32,334 nucleotides of DNA from Erwinia endophytica (GCF_009295515.1 NZ_RQVV01000010.1:1-32334); one strand, 5' to 3'; counted from the first letter of the stretch, positions 1 to 8,090 are shown. Notes: generated by a model from the letters alone, not told the origin. A program made the numbers and translations.

Positions 1-85
1 CTGATTTTCGTTCTGGCGAAAGGCGTTTCATGGTGTTTCCTCACCGCCCCATTAGTGTTTTTGATGGGGGTGACAACTATCCTGA

Positions 86-472
86 CAGAGGGGGGAACTG
101 GGTTACAACAATACCGAGGTCTTTATTGCCAGGCGTCTGGCGCAACTGATAGCTGATCCAACTGAACAGCTACTGATTGCTGAGCACGACAGCACAGTGT
201 TGGGTTTCCTGTCGCTACATTTTATCCCTCAACTGGCGCTGGCCGGTGACTTCGCTCGCGTGAGTTATTTCTGCATTGCGGAAGGCGCGCGCAGCAACGG
301 CGTTGGGCAGCACATGTTGCAGCATGCTGAACGGCTGGCGCGAGAACGGGGCTGTGATCGGATGGAAGTTCATTGCCATGAACGTCGGAGCAAAGCCCAT
401 GCATTTTATGCGCGTGAAGGCTACCGCGAGTCTCCACGCTATTTGATCAAAGATCTGAACCCGTCGCATTGA
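86..472 (+). pseudogene. GNAT-family N-acetyltransferase, N-terminus missing
   Basis: The reading frame is open from a stop at 83-85 to the TGA at 470-472 and reads as the C-terminal four fifths of a GNAT acetyltransferase. The acetyl-CoA binding motif RSNGVGQHML and the late strand motif HAFYAREGY are present. Homology-like sequence already begins at GELGYNNTEVF, just inside the stop, so the usual first 20-25 residues (beta1-alpha1) are not encoded in frame. I read the other two forward frames of bases 1-100 and saw no convincing N-terminus. The only ordinary start codon in frame is GTG 197, which would give a 91-residue protein lacking the N-terminal third. The 3' end overlaps the 3' end of the convergent MocR gene by 26 bases. 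It is most likely a truncated relic. A CTG start at 98 after a G-rich stretch is a remote alternative. Substrate unknown. Confidence 0.6.
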
Positions 473-1808
473 GATCCTGGCCGCTGGCTAATACCAGCGC
501 GTCGGCAATACTGTCGATGCTGTCAGGGTGGAGCATTGCGGTGCTGACGCGGATAAACTGAATACCGCCGTTGCGGCAGCGTTCGCCGGGCAGCACCGCA
601 ATACCTCTGGCGGCCAGAGTTATCATCGCAAACTGTTCAGACTGCACCGGGATAAAAATACTCAGTCCGTCACGGTCCGGTAACGTCAGGCCCCTCTCTG
701 CCAGCGCGGCCAGCAATTGCCGGCGACGTCTGGCGTAGACGGTTTTCGCCTGTTGCAGTTGCTGCTGGGTGGCCTTGTCCTGCAGCATCCATGCCACAGC
801 CTGTTGCAGAATGCGGCTGGTCCAACTGGCACCAAAGTTTCGCCATGACTGGACGCGTTTCAACAGTGTATGTGGGCCAGATAAAACGGCCAGTCGTAGA
901 TCCGGGCCATATGCTTTGGAGAAGGAGCGGACATATAGCGTGCGCTCGGGAAAATAGCGCCCCAGGCTCCATACCGGGTAAGCCGAAAGCTCACCAATAC
1001 CGTCATCTTCAATGATCAGTGTACGGGTGCCGATCAGCACTTTGGCTAATTCATCGCTGCGTGCTTCACTGACCGTATGCCCGGTGGCTGAATGTGTCCT
1101 TGGCTGATAGATAATCGCTGTCGCTCCCTTGTGCAGTAGTGCCTCCAGTGCGCCAGGCAGCGGGCCCTGTTCATCACAGGGCAACGGCATCATTTTAGCG
1201 CCAACATTATCCAGCATATCGAGCAGGCGGGTGGCTGTTGGGTCTTCAATAATCACTTTCTCGCCAGGTGAAAACAGCGTCTGCATAATGCAATTCATCG
1301 CATCAAAACCACCATCTGTCGCCAGCCAGTCTTCGGCCTGATAGGGCCAGTCCGGTTTGATCGCATCCAGCAAGGGTTGGGTGATTGGCGCACGCTGATA
1401 GCTGTTCAACTGCGGACACTGGATCCCCTGTAGCATCGCCTGTTCCAGATCAGGTAACAGGGCGGGATCGGGAGACGCCATGGCGAGATCAGCGCGGATA
1501 TTGTTGCCATAATTACCGATCTTTTCAAAACGTACGGGTCTTGGCGTAACATTATCGCCACATACCCATACGCCGCTTCGCCCTTTACCGGCGATCACTT
1601 TTTGCCGCTTAAGTTGGCCCCAGGCCGCCGAAATTGTCGCCGGGCTGACTCCTAACGCTTCTGCTAAATCTCGCACCGATGGCAAATGAGTACCGACAGG
1701 GATATGTCCTTCGCGGATCAGTTCCGCCGTCACACCGGCAATTCCCTTGACTGAGGCATCCGTCATCAGGTGCTCAACAAACCAGGTCAGATCCCGCATT
1801 GAGGTCAT
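447..1808 (-). CDS. MocR-family transcriptional regulator (GntR wHTH plus aminotransferase-like domain)
   Basis: This 453-residue protein has the MocR/GabR/PdxR architecture. Residues about 15-80 form a GntR-type winged helix-turn-helix (LPSVRDLAEALGVSPATIS at 42-60). A fold-type I aminotransferase-like domain follows from about 105 to the end. Expected PLP contacts are visible: IIEDDG (265-270), the Schiff-base lysine K298 in SFSKAYGPD, and an arginine at 305. MocR proteins are known to use PLP or a PLP-amine adduct as effector and to bind direct repeats in divergent promoters, often activating the neighbouring operon and repressing themselves. Here the gene is divergent from the binding-protein/amidase/ABC operon, with 135 bases between the starts, so that operon is its probable target. 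The start at 1808 has only a weak Shine-Dalgarno; an in-frame ATG three codons later is the alternative. The effector cannot be read from sequence. Confidence 0.88.
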   Translation of the reverse strand: MTSMRDLTWFVEHLMTDASVKGIAGVTAELIREGHIPVGTHLPSVRDLAEALGVSPATISAAWGQLKRQKVIAGKGRSGVWVCGDNVTPRPVRFEKIGNYGNNIRADLAMASPDPALLPDLEQAMLQGIQCPQLNSYQRAPITQPLLDAIKPDWPYQAEDWLATDGGFDAMNCIMQTLFSPGEKVIIEDPTATRLLDMLDNVGAKMMPLPCDEQGPLPGALEALLHKGATAIIYQPRTHSATGHTVSEARSDELAKVLIGTRTLIIEDDGIGELSAYPVWSLGRYFPERTLYVRSFSKAYGPDLRLAVLSGPHTLLKRVQSWRNFGASWTSRILQQAVAWMLQDKATQQQLQQAKTVYARRRRQLLAALAERGLTLPDRDGLSIFIPVQSEQFAMITLAARGIAVLPGERCRNGGIQFIRVSTAMLHPDSIDSIADALVLASGQDLNATGSDL

Positions 1809-1837
1809 AAGAAATCCATTTGTTCAGTAACAAAGAA

Positions 1838-1859
1838 AATATTGTACAGATAATATTGT
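1838..1859. promoter_or_regulatory. Direct repeat AATATTGT x2, candidate MocR operator
   Basis: Two identical 8-base copies of AATATTGT lie at 1838-1845 and 1852-1859, with starts 14 bases apart, in the divergent intergenic region. They overlap the proposed -35 element and spacer of the operon promoter. MocR dimers typically bind direct repeats in such positions, which makes this the best operator candidate. That assignment is inference. Confidence 0.45.
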
Positions 1860-1870
1860 CGTTCTAGTAT
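1842..1870 (+). promoter_or_regulatory. Candidate sigma-70 promoter of the binding-protein/amidase/ABC operon
   Basis: TTGTAC at 1842-1847 and TAGTAT at 1865-1870 are separated by 17 bases. Transcription would start near 1877, giving a leader of about 67 nt before the ATG at 1944. It overlaps the AATATTGT direct repeat, so bound regulator would affect polymerase directly. Confidence 0.45.
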
Positions 1871-1943
1871 CACATTTAAACTGCAATTGCACATTATTTA
1901 AGCGTCGCGCGTTGGCGCTTCACATGTAACGAGAGAAAAATAC

Positions 1944-2903
1944 ATGGTCACGATCAGACTGGCGGTACGAGACTGGGACTATTTTACGCCGTTGGCACTG
2001 GGCGATATCCAGCCACAGGATTTTAAGTTGGAAATTCATCGCGTGGGAACGCTGGTGGGCGATTTGGCAACCAGTCGCGATTATGACGCAGCCGAGATTT
2101 CCTTCAGTCGTTATGCCCAACTCAGGGCGAAGGGAGACAACTCCCTGTTGGCACTGCCTCATTTCCTGATGCGTGGTTTCCGCCAGCGCTGCATTATCAC
2201 TACGGAAGATAATCAGTTAGTGGCCCTTGAACAGTTGAAAGGGAAAAAAATTGGCGTGACGGGGTGGCAGGATTCAGGGAATACCTGGACTCGGGCACTG
2301 CTGCGTGAAGTTGGAGTGACTATTGATGACGCATACTGGTATGCCGGTCGTCTGACCCAGGAACATCCGATTGTTGATCGTCTGAATGGCTTTGGTCGTC
2401 CAGGGCGGATTGACGCCGCACCAGGTGAGCGCCCGCTCATTGATCTCCTTAAAGCGGGAGAGCTGGACGCGGTATTCACCCCATTTATGCCACAAGGCTT
2501 CTTCCTGAAAGGTTCCGGTTTGCGCCAGTTACAAACCGATTTTCGCCAGGCTGAACTGGACTGGTTTAACCGCGTAGGGTATATCCCCGGTCATCATCTG
2601 CTGGCATTCAAGCCGGAGATGGCGGCGGCGCATCCGGACATCCCGCAACAGGTGAGTGAGCTGATTGAGCAGTCGGCAAGGTTGTGGCATGACAAGCGGG
2701 AAAAATATGCTGAGACCACCCCGTGGTTGCTTGATGATCTGCGACGTACCGCACAGGATTTGCCTGCTGACTGGAATGCCAATGGATTTGGCGCTAACAA
2801 GAAGATGATCAGTGATTTTGCCACCGAGCTTTTTGAGCAAGGTATCACTGCTCAATGCCTCACGCCGGAAGCATTGTTCCCCGCAGTGACTACAGGAGCA
2901 TGA
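1944..2903 (+). CDS. Periplasmic-binding-fold protein, 4,5-dihydroxyphthalate decarboxylase/NMT1-like, no signal peptide
   Basis: The 319-residue protein begins directly with the first beta strand (MVTIRLAVRDWDYF) and has no signal peptide or lipobox, so it should be cytoplasmic. The overall pattern matches the Pht5 (4,5-dihydroxyphthalate decarboxylase) and related solute-binding-fold family: DYDAAEISFSRYAQLRA, a FRQRCI strand, LKGKKIGVTGWQDSG at the hinge, LLKAGELDAVF, and a C-terminal NGFGANKKMISDFATELFEQG segment. Family members are annotated either as decarboxylases or as transporter binding proteins. It is the first gene of the operon. Its stop TGA (2901-2903) lies against the amidase start and carries that gene's Shine-Dalgarno. 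The operon encodes a second, properly exported binding protein, so this one is more likely a cytosolic enzyme or ligand sensor than the transport receptor. Substrate unknown. Confidence 0.7.
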   Translation: MVTIRLAVRDWDYFTPLALGDIQPQDFKLEIHRVGTLVGDLATSRDYDAAEISFSRYAQLRAKGDNSLLALPHFLMRGFRQRCIITTEDNQLVALEQLKGKKIGVTGWQDSGNTWTRALLREVGVTIDDAYWYAGRLTQEHPIVDRLNGFGRPGRIDAAPGERPLIDLLKAGELDAVFTPFMPQGFFLKGSGLRQLQTDFRQAELDWFNRVGYIPGHHLLAFKPEMAAAHPDIPQQVSELIEQSARLWHDKREKYAETTPWLLDDLRRTAQDLPADWNANGFGANKKMISDFATELFEQGITAQCLTPEALFPAVTTGA

Positions 2904-2905
2904 TG

Positions 2906-3700
2906 ATGAAAGTTGCTTTAGGACAGTTCGCGGTCAGTCGTGAGTGGCAGGACAATGCTGTCACCATTACGGGGTTAATGACTCAGGCGCAGGCGGGCGG
3001 CGCCGATTTGCTGGTGCTGCCGGAAGGTGTGCTGGCCCGAGATATTGCCGATCCCGATTTGGTGTTAAAAGCTGCCCAGCCGCTGGATGGCCCGTTTATG
3101 ACCGAAGTCTATGCCGCCAGTCGGGGTAATAACCTGACCACGATGATGACGGTGCATGTGCCAGCAGATGACGGACGCGCGTTGAATGTACTGATTGCTA
3201 TCCGCAATGGTGAAATCATCGGTCGTTACGACAAGCTGCATTTGTATGATGCCTTCGCGATGCAGGAATCTCGCAATGTCACGCCAGGCAATGAGGTTCC
3301 GCCATTGGTGGAGGTCGCCGGGATGAAAATAGGTCTGATGACCTGTTATGACGTGCGTTTTCCTGAGTTGGCCCGTCGCCTTGTTCTGGAGGGGGCTGAG
3401 GTACTGGTACTGCCAGCAGCCTGGGTTAAAGGTCCGTTGAAGGAGATGCACTGGGAGGTGATGGTCACGGCCCGCGCATTAGAAAATACCTGTTATCTGG
3501 TGGCGGTAGGTGAGTGCGGTCCGCGAAACATTGGTAACAGCCTGGTGGTTGATCCGCTGGGTGTGGCGATGGTCAAAGCGGCTGAAGCTCCGGCGCTGGT
3601 CTTTGCTGATTTGGATCCGTCTCGTATTGCGCATGCGCGTTACGTGCTGCCGGTGTTGGAAAACCGTCGTTTTGCGCGTCCAGAACTCAATAATAAATAA
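2906..3700 (+). CDS. ybeM: Carbon-nitrogen hydrolase, YbeM/NitA (deaminated glutathione amidase-type omega-amidase)
   Basis: This 264-residue nitrilase-superfamily protein has the catalytic triad E40 (VLPEG), K110 (YDKLHLYDAF) and C147 (LMTCYDVRFPE). It closely resembles E. coli YbeM, which lies at the same locus next to tatE and belongs with Nit1 enzymes. These hydrolyse the amide of deaminated glutathione as metabolite repair. Activity on related alpha-keto-acid amides is possible. Three ATG codons follow each other at 2900, 2903 and 2906. The AGGAG at 2894-2898 best fits the third, which also starts the protein as MKVALGQF. In E. coli the gene stands apart. Here it is the second cistron of a transport operon, next to a binding-fold protein and 19 bases before an ABC binding protein. 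This suggests that the imported compound, or a product of it, is an amide. Confidence 0.85.
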   Translation: MKVALGQFAVSREWQDNAVTITGLMTQAQAGGADLLVLPEGVLARDIADPDLVLKAAQPLDGPFMTEVYAASRGNNLTTMMTVHVPADDGRALNVLIAIRNGEIIGRYDKLHLYDAFAMQESRNVTPGNEVPPLVEVAGMKIGLMTCYDVRFPELARRLVLEGAEVLVLPAAWVKGPLKEMHWEVMVTARALENTCYLVAVGECGPRNIGNSLVVDPLGVAMVKAAEAPALVFADLDPSRIAHARYVLPVLENRRFARPELNNK

Positions 3701-3719
3701 GCTACCGGGGAGTTTGATA

Positions 3720-4607
3720 ATGAAGACGATTTCTACTGCCATCGCGTTGGCCCTGGGGTTCAGTGTCGTCATGGCGCATGCTGCCGATGCTATTCCACGA
3801 CAGCAAGTCGATCAGGCCCTGCATGACCGTTTACCGGCGGAGATTCGGCAGGCTGGCAAAATGATTTCGGTAAACAACGGATCATTTCCGCCCTATGAGA
3901 TAGTCGAAGGCCCGAATGCCATGACCGGTGCTTCGGCTGATCTGGCTGAGGCGCTGGGGCAGTTATTGGGGATTAAAATTGAGCATACGACAGTCAGCGG
4001 TTTGTCTGGCGTGTTGGCGGGGATCAAATCTGGTCGCTATCAACTGGCAATCGGCCCGATAGGCGATTATCCGGATCGTCAGGAGAAAAACGACTTTATC
4101 GATTTTGTGCAGGAATTTGTGGTGTTTGCCGTACAGAAAGGTAATCCGGCGCAAATTAACGGGCTGGAGGATACCTGCGGTAAACGTATCGCGGTGATGG
4201 CGGCGGGGTCAGCCGAGCAGGTTATCCGCAAGCAGTCAGCGGTTTGTACCGCGGCCGGCAAGCCAGCGGTGATCGTGCAGTCTTTCACCGATCAGCCTTC
4301 TTCTATCCTGGCGGTGCGTTCAAAACGTTCCGACGCTTTTTTCTCGTCTCAGGCCCCACTGATTTATTTTGTTGACCAGGCACATGGGCAGTTGGAACTG
4401 ACCGGGAAAGGCAAGAAAAATGGTTTTGGCGATATTTTTCAGGGCAGCGTGGTGCCGAAAGATTCAGCGCTGGGGAAAGTGGTGCTTGACGGTTACAAAG
4501 CGTTGTTTGCTAACGGCACCTACGCCGCCATCATGAAAAAGTGGAAACTGGATGGCAACATGATTACGCAACCGGGGATTGACCTGGCGAAAGGGACGGC
4601 GAAATGA
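3720..4607 (+). CDS. Polar amino acid-type ABC transporter, periplasmic substrate-binding protein
   Basis: The 295-residue precursor has a clear signal peptide, a basic MKT followed by a hydrophobic stretch and a MAHA-ADA cleavage site near residue 23. The mature part has the SBP family 3 fold: VNNGSFPPYEIVEG at the first strand, GASADLAEALGQLLG after it, an aspartate-rich FIDFVQEF strand, and the second-lobe motif GKRIAVMAAGSAEQV. Two cysteines (in EDTCGKR and SAVCTA) may form a periplasmic disulfide. The start at 3720 follows GGGGAG (3707-3712) at a suitable distance. Upstream in-frame codons belong to a shadow frame. The stop overlaps the permease start by 4 bases. The ligand is probably a small charged amino acid or derivative; specificity cannot be assigned. 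Confidence 0.87.
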   Translation: MKTISTAIALALGFSVVMAHAADAIPRQQVDQALHDRLPAEIRQAGKMISVNNGSFPPYEIVEGPNAMTGASADLAEALGQLLGIKIEHTTVSGLSGVLAGIKSGRYQLAIGPIGDYPDRQEKNDFIDFVQEFVVFAVQKGNPAQINGLEDTCGKRIAVMAAGSAEQVIRKQSAVCTAAGKPAVIVQSFTDQPSSILAVRSKRSDAFFSSQAPLIYFVDQAHGQLELTGKGKKNGFGDIFQGSVVPKDSALGKVVLDGYKALFANGTYAAIMKKWKLDGNMITQPGIDLAKGTAK

Positions 4608-5575
4608 TGAACGGCACCACGAATTCATCCGCCAGGGAACGGGCTGACGTGCAGCAGCGCGATGTGGCTTTCGCCCGCAGCGTACCACGCTATGGACGCC
4701 TGGTTTCATGGATTGTGGTGCTGGTGATTGCTGCCAATTTTGCCTGGCTGGTGGCGACTAATCCCAATTTCGAGTGGGGTGTGGTCCTCAAATGGTTTAC
4801 TGAAGCTTCGGTGTTGAAGGGATTGCAGGTCACGTTGGGATTAACCGTGGTATCGATGATCCTTGGCACGCTACTGGGATTATTGCTGGCGGTGGCCCGC
4901 TTGTCGGATAACCGTTTGTTAAGAGGGTTATCCGGTCTGTATATCTGGTTTTTCCGTGGTACGCCGCTGCTGGTGCAATTGATTTTTTGGTACAACATGT
5001 CGACGTTGTTCCCAACCATTACTCTGGGTATTCCGCTGGGCGGGCCGGTGTTTGCCAGTTGGAATACCAACGATTTGATTACCCCGTTAACCGCGGCTAT
5101 CGCCGGTCTGGCGCTGAATGAAGCCGCTTATATGGCGGAAATCATCCGGGCTGGTTTGCAGTCGGTGGATAAGGGGCAGGTGGAAACGACTCAGGCTTTT
5201 GGTATGAACCGTGCACGCGCGTTGCGCCGCATTATCATTCCGCAGGCAATGCGCGCGATTATTCCACCAACGGGAAATCAACTGATTAGTATGATCAAGG
5301 CCACCTCGTTGGTCAGTGTTATCGCTATGGGTGATCTGCTTTATTCGGTACAGTCGGTCTATAACCGCACCTTCGAAGTGATCCCGATGCTGATGGTGGC
5401 GGTCATCTGGTATCTGGTTATTACCTCAATCCTCAATATCGGGCAATCAGCGATAGAACGTTATTACTCCAGAGGAGAACGGCGTGTAACGGTGGCTAAA
5501 CGTCGCCAGCCCCCAGTCGACAGCCAGGTAACCCCAATGGTTCATCGTCCTTTCGTTCGCAAGGAGGATCTATGA
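4604..5575 (+). CDS. Polar amino acid-type ABC transporter, permease
   Basis: The 323-residue inner-membrane permease belongs to the HisMQ/GlnP-like family. It has an extended hydrophilic N-terminus (about residues 1-35), a first membrane segment from about 38, and a core with the EAA loop that contacts the ATPase ([20 protein letters not shown], then [19 protein letters not shown]). A polar C-terminal tail of about 40 residues follows the last membrane segment. Only one permease is encoded, so it should act as a homodimer. The gene overlaps its neighbours by 4 bases on both sides (ATGA junctions), consistent with translational coupling in binding-protein/permease/ATPase order. Confidence 0.88.
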   Translation: MMNGTTNSSARERADVQQRDVAFARSVPRYGRLVSWIVVLVIAANFAWLVATNPNFEWGVVLKWFTEASVLKGLQVTLGLTVVSMILGTLLGLLLAVARLSDNRLLRGLSGLYIWFFRGTPLLVQLIFWYNMSTLFPTITLGIPLGGPVFASWNTNDLITPLTAAIAGLALNEAAYMAEIIRAGLQSVDKGQVETTQAFGMNRARALRRIIIPQAMRAIIPPTGNQLISMIKATSLVSVIAMGDLLYSVQSVYNRTFEVIPMLMVAVIWYLVITSILNIGQSAIERYYSRGERRVTVAKRRQPPVDSQVTPMVHRPFVRKEDL

Positions 5576-6342
5576 GCGAGATACAGCCGCTGGTGCGTGC
5601 ACGTAACGTACAGAAAAGCTACGGTGATAACCCGGTTCTGAAGGGTATCGATATGGATGTGATGCCGGGCGAGGTGGTGGTCATTCTGGGGCCTTCCGGT
5701 TCGGGTAAATCAACCTTTTTGCGTTGTATCAACCATCTGGAGGACATGAACGCAGGTTCGATTATGGTGGGGGACAATCAGGTTGGCTACGAGCTGAAGA
5801 AGGGGGTATTGCACCGTCTGTCGGCGCGCAAGATCGCCCGCCAGCGCCAGGAGATTGGTATGGTGTTTCAACAGTTTAATCTCTACCCGCATATGACGGT
5901 ATTGCAAAATATTATCGAAGCCCCGATAGGGGTGCATAAACAGTCGCGGGAAGAAGCGACACGCTATGCTACCGAGTTGCTGGAGACGGTTGGATTGAGT
6001 GAGAAGGCGAATGCCTGGCCTCGTCACCTCTCCGGCGGACAACAGCAGCGCGTAGCGATAGCCCGTGCCCTGGCGATCCGTCCTAAGCTGATGCTGTTCG
6101 ATGAACCCACCTCTGCACTGGACCCTGAGCTGGTGGGGGAAGTGTTGGCGACCATGCGTACGCTGGCCGATCAGGGACTGACGATGGTGGTGGTGACGCA
6201 CGAAATTGGTTTTGCCCGGGAAGCGGCAGATCGGGTGGTCTTTATGGATGGTGGCAGAGTGGTGGAGCAGGGACCGCCGGAAGAGGTACTGGTGAATCCA
6301 CAACATCCACGATTCCAGGCTTTCCTGAGCCGCTTTATCTGA
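5572..6342 (+). CDS. Polar amino acid-type ABC transporter, ATP-binding protein
   Basis: This 256-residue ATPase of the GlnQ/HisP group has all motifs intact: Walker [10 protein letters not shown] (40-48), Q-loop [11 protein letters not shown], signature LSGGQQQR, Walker [13 protein letters not shown] and the switch histidine in [11 protein letters not shown] 15-20-residue insertion rich in basic residues (about 76-96, including [16 protein letters not shown]) precedes the Q-loop, as in one subgroup of amino-acid ATPases. A strong AGGAGG at 5562-5567 lies inside the permease gene. It is the last gene of the operon. I see no good hairpin terminator between its stop and the tatE promoter, so some readthrough into tatE is possible. 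Confidence 0.9.
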   Translation: MSEIQPLVRARNVQKSYGDNPVLKGIDMDVMPGEVVVILGPSGSGKSTFLRCINHLEDMNAGSIMVGDNQVGYELKKGVLHRLSARKIARQRQEIGMVFQQFNLYPHMTVLQNIIEAPIGVHKQSREEATRYATELLETVGLSEKANAWPRHLSGGQQQRVAIARALAIRPKLMLFDEPTSALDPELVGEVLATMRTLADQGLTMVVVTHEIGFAREAADRVVFMDGGRVVEQGPPEEVLVNPQHPRFQAFLSRFI

Positions 6343-6396
6343 TATTATTCTTCAGGCGATTGTGCAGATATTACTCTGTTACAGATTGCAGTTGTA

Positions 6397-6425
6397 TTGA
6401 CCGGTAATGTGCGTGTTAATACACT
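6397..6425 (+). promoter_or_regulatory. Candidate sigma-70 promoter of tatE
   Basis: TTGACC (6397-6402) and TACACT (6420-6425) are separated by 17 bases, 50 bases before the tatE ATG. A TATATT hexamer slightly downstream could serve as an alternative -10. Confidence 0.5.
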
Positions 6426-6475
6426 TTATATTATTGTTGGCCTTATCATCGGTCAGGTTAAAAAAGAAGGTGTGT

Positions 6476-6682
6476 ATGGAAGGTATCAGTATTGCCAAGT
6501 TGCTGATTATCGGTGCTCTGATCATATTATTATTTGGAACCAACAAGTTACGTTCTCTCGGCGGTGACCTTGGGTCAGCAATTAAAGGTTTCAAAAAAGC
6601 CATGAGTGACGACGACACTTCTGCTAAAAAAGCGCCGGTCGATGAAGAGAAGCCTGCCGAACAAGTTGCTCACAAAGAGTAA
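6476..6682 (+). CDS. tatE: Sec-independent protein translocase subunit TatE
   Basis: The 68-residue protein is nearly the same length as E. coli TatE (67). It has one N-terminal membrane segment ([16 protein letters not shown]), the hinge motif [14 protein letters not shown], an amphipathic helix with AIKGFKKAM, and an acidic-then-mixed tail ending HKE. TatE is a TatA paralogue that takes part in twin-arginine export pores. The start at 6476 follows GAAGG at 6466-6470 and matches the family N-terminus; an upstream GTG-initiated extension in frame is not supported. A hairpin terminator follows directly, so the gene is probably monocistronic. It is convergent with lipA, as in E. coli. Confidence 0.95.
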   Translation: MEGISIAKLLIIGALIILLFGTNKLRSLGGDLGSAIKGFKKAMSDDDTSAKKAPVDEEKPAEQVAHKE

Positions 6683-6700
6683 ACTTCAGCGGATGCGATA

Positions 6701-6737
6701 AACAAACGGATGACTGAGTCATCCGTTTGTTGTTTTT
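6701..6737 (+). terminator. Rho-independent terminator of tatE
   Basis: A perfect 14-bp stem (6701-6714 with 6718-6731) has a 3-base loop and is followed by GTTTTT. It lies 19 bases after the tatE stop. On the minus strand no T-tract follows, so it mainly serves tatE, although lipA transcripts also run into it. Confidence 0.9.
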
Positions 6738-6807
6738 GTTGGTTATATGTAAATAAATATGACTTATCGGGGCGAATTCAGTATGAGCGCCGTCAGTCTG
6801 AAGAGAT

Positions 6808-7773
6808 TTACTTCACTTCCAGACCTTTCGCCTGCATATCTGCATGGTAGGAAGAACGCACGAATGGGCCACAGGCAGCATGGGTAAAGCCCATATCCAT
6901 CGCCGCCGCTTTCATCTCATCGAACTCAGCAGGGCTGACGTAGCGCTGGACCGGCAGGTGGTGGCGGCTGGGTTGCAGATACTGTCCCAGTGTTAACATG
7001 GTCACGCCATGACGGCGCAGGTCATGCATAACAGCAATAATTTCAGCGTTAGTCTCGCCTAATCCCACCATCAGACCTGATTTGGTTGGGATCTCCGGAT
7101 GAACTTCTTTAAAGCGCTCCAGTAGCTTCAGTGACCATTCATAGTTGGCGCCAGGGCGCACCTGACGGTAAATCCGTGGCACGTTTTCCAGATTGTGGTT
7201 AAACACGTCTGGCGGTGTGGCATTAAGAATATCCAGCGCGCGATCCATACGCCCACGGAAGTCCGGCACCAGCGTTTCGATCTTAATAGTTGGGCTTTTC
7301 TGTCTGATAGCAGTGATGCAATCAGCGAAGTGCTGGGCGCCGCCATCACGTAAATCATCGCGGTCAACGGATGTGATAACCACGTAACGCAGCGTCATAT
7401 CGGCAATGGTCTGTGCCAGTTTTTCCGGCTCACCAGCATCGGGTGCGACTGGACGTCCGTGAGCCACATCGCAGAATGGGCAACGGCGGGTACAGATGGC
7501 GCCAAGGATCATAAACGTCGCGGTGCCGTGATTAAAACATTCTGCAAGGTTAGGACAGGAAGCTTCTTCACAGACGGAGTGCAGACCATTTTTGCGCATG
7601 GCGGCTTTGATGCCCTGGATGCGACTGGAGTCGGCAGGAAGCTTGATTTTCATCCACGTCGGTTTACGTAAAATCTCTGGGGTATCGGTAACCAGCGTTT
7701 TTACCGGGATCAGGGCCATCTTGTCTGCATCGCGGTATTTCACCCCGCGTTCCATCTGAATGGGTTTACTCAT
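6808..7773 (-). CDS. lipA: Lipoyl synthase LipA (radical SAM)
   Basis: The 321-residue protein has the same length as E. coli LipA. It inserts two sulfurs into octanoyl groups on the E2 and GcvH lipoyl domains. Cysteines of the auxiliary sacrificial 4Fe-4S cluster are C68, C73 and C79 ([12 protein letters not shown]). The radical SAM CX3CX2C is C94, C98 and C101 (CTRRCPFC). The C-terminal RSSYHAD motif, whose serine ligates the auxiliary cluster, is present. The start at 7773 ([10 protein letters not shown]) matches the family; a 17-residue upstream extension in frame is rejected. No Shine-Dalgarno is obvious. Instead a short frame upstream ends 8 bases inside lipA, so coupled translation is possible. 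E. coli has ybeF between lipB and lipA; this window does not. Confidence 0.97.
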   Translation of the reverse strand: MSKPIQMERGVKYRDADKMALIPVKTLVTDTPEILRKPTWMKIKLPADSSRIQGIKAAMRKNGLHSVCEEASCPNLAECFNHGTATFMILGAICTRRCPFCDVAHGRPVAPDAGEPEKLAQTIADMTLRYVVITSVDRDDLRDGGAQHFADCITAIRQKSPTIKIETLVPDFRGRMDRALDILNATPPDVFNHNLENVPRIYRQVRPGANYEWSLKLLERFKEVHPEIPTKSGLMVGLGETNAEIIAVMHDLRRHGVTMLTLGQYLQPSRHHLPVQRYVSPAEFDEMKAAAMDMGFTHAACGPFVRSSYHADMQAKGLEVK

Positions 7774-7840
7774 AATCTTGCAAGTTCCAGGTTGGCATGC
7801 GCTCTGACAGCCGCAAAAACTCAAAGAGTCGTCCTTTCAT
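7766..7840 (-). other. Possible 24-codon upstream ORF overlapping the lipA start
   Basis: ATG at 7838-7840 opens a frame that ends in TAA at 7766-7768, eight bases past the lipA ATG. The same frame is open far upstream and could begin at GTG 7868-7870. The peptide is unremarkable ([18 protein letters not shown] at the start) and I do not recognise it. Neither start has a good Shine-Dalgarno. It is listed because lipA itself lacks one, and terminating ribosomes could re-initiate there. Confidence 0.2.
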
Positions 7841-8090
7841 GATACAGTCATTCAGGCCAGCCAGTGACACCCGATGAGGCCTGAGGTTTGCCCTGTCTCG
7901 CCTTATGGACCAGAAAACGCTATACCGTATCCATCGGTTCCTGACCGGTTGGCCGCTCAGTCTTCTGCCTGCTGCATCAGAATGCTCATTAACTTTTTTG
8001 ATAAAAGCGCAAAAATTATATCATTCCGGCTGGCGACTTGCAGCCAGTTGCAAGAGAAAATGTGTCTGAGTTGTAAATTTTTATACCCGG
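7774..8090 (-). other. lipB-lipA intergenic region, long lipA leader
   Basis: There are 317 bases between the lipB stop and the lipA ATG. The region holds a good promoter (8015-8043) about 240 bases before lipA. The remainder would be transcribed leader. It contains a possible ORF overlapping the lipA start and a 10-codon ATG frame that begins MSILMQQ and ends TGA. I see no ybeF remnant, no clear riboswitch fold and no strong lipB terminator. Confidence 0.5.
8015..8043 (-). promoter_or_regulatory. Candidate extended -10 promoter of lipA
   Basis: On the minus strand CTGCAA (8038-8043) is followed after 17 bases by a perfect TATAAT (8015-8020). TGA precedes the hexamer, giving an extended -10 (TGnTATAAT). 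The start site would be near 8008, with a leader of about 235 nt to lipA. Confidence 0.6.
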
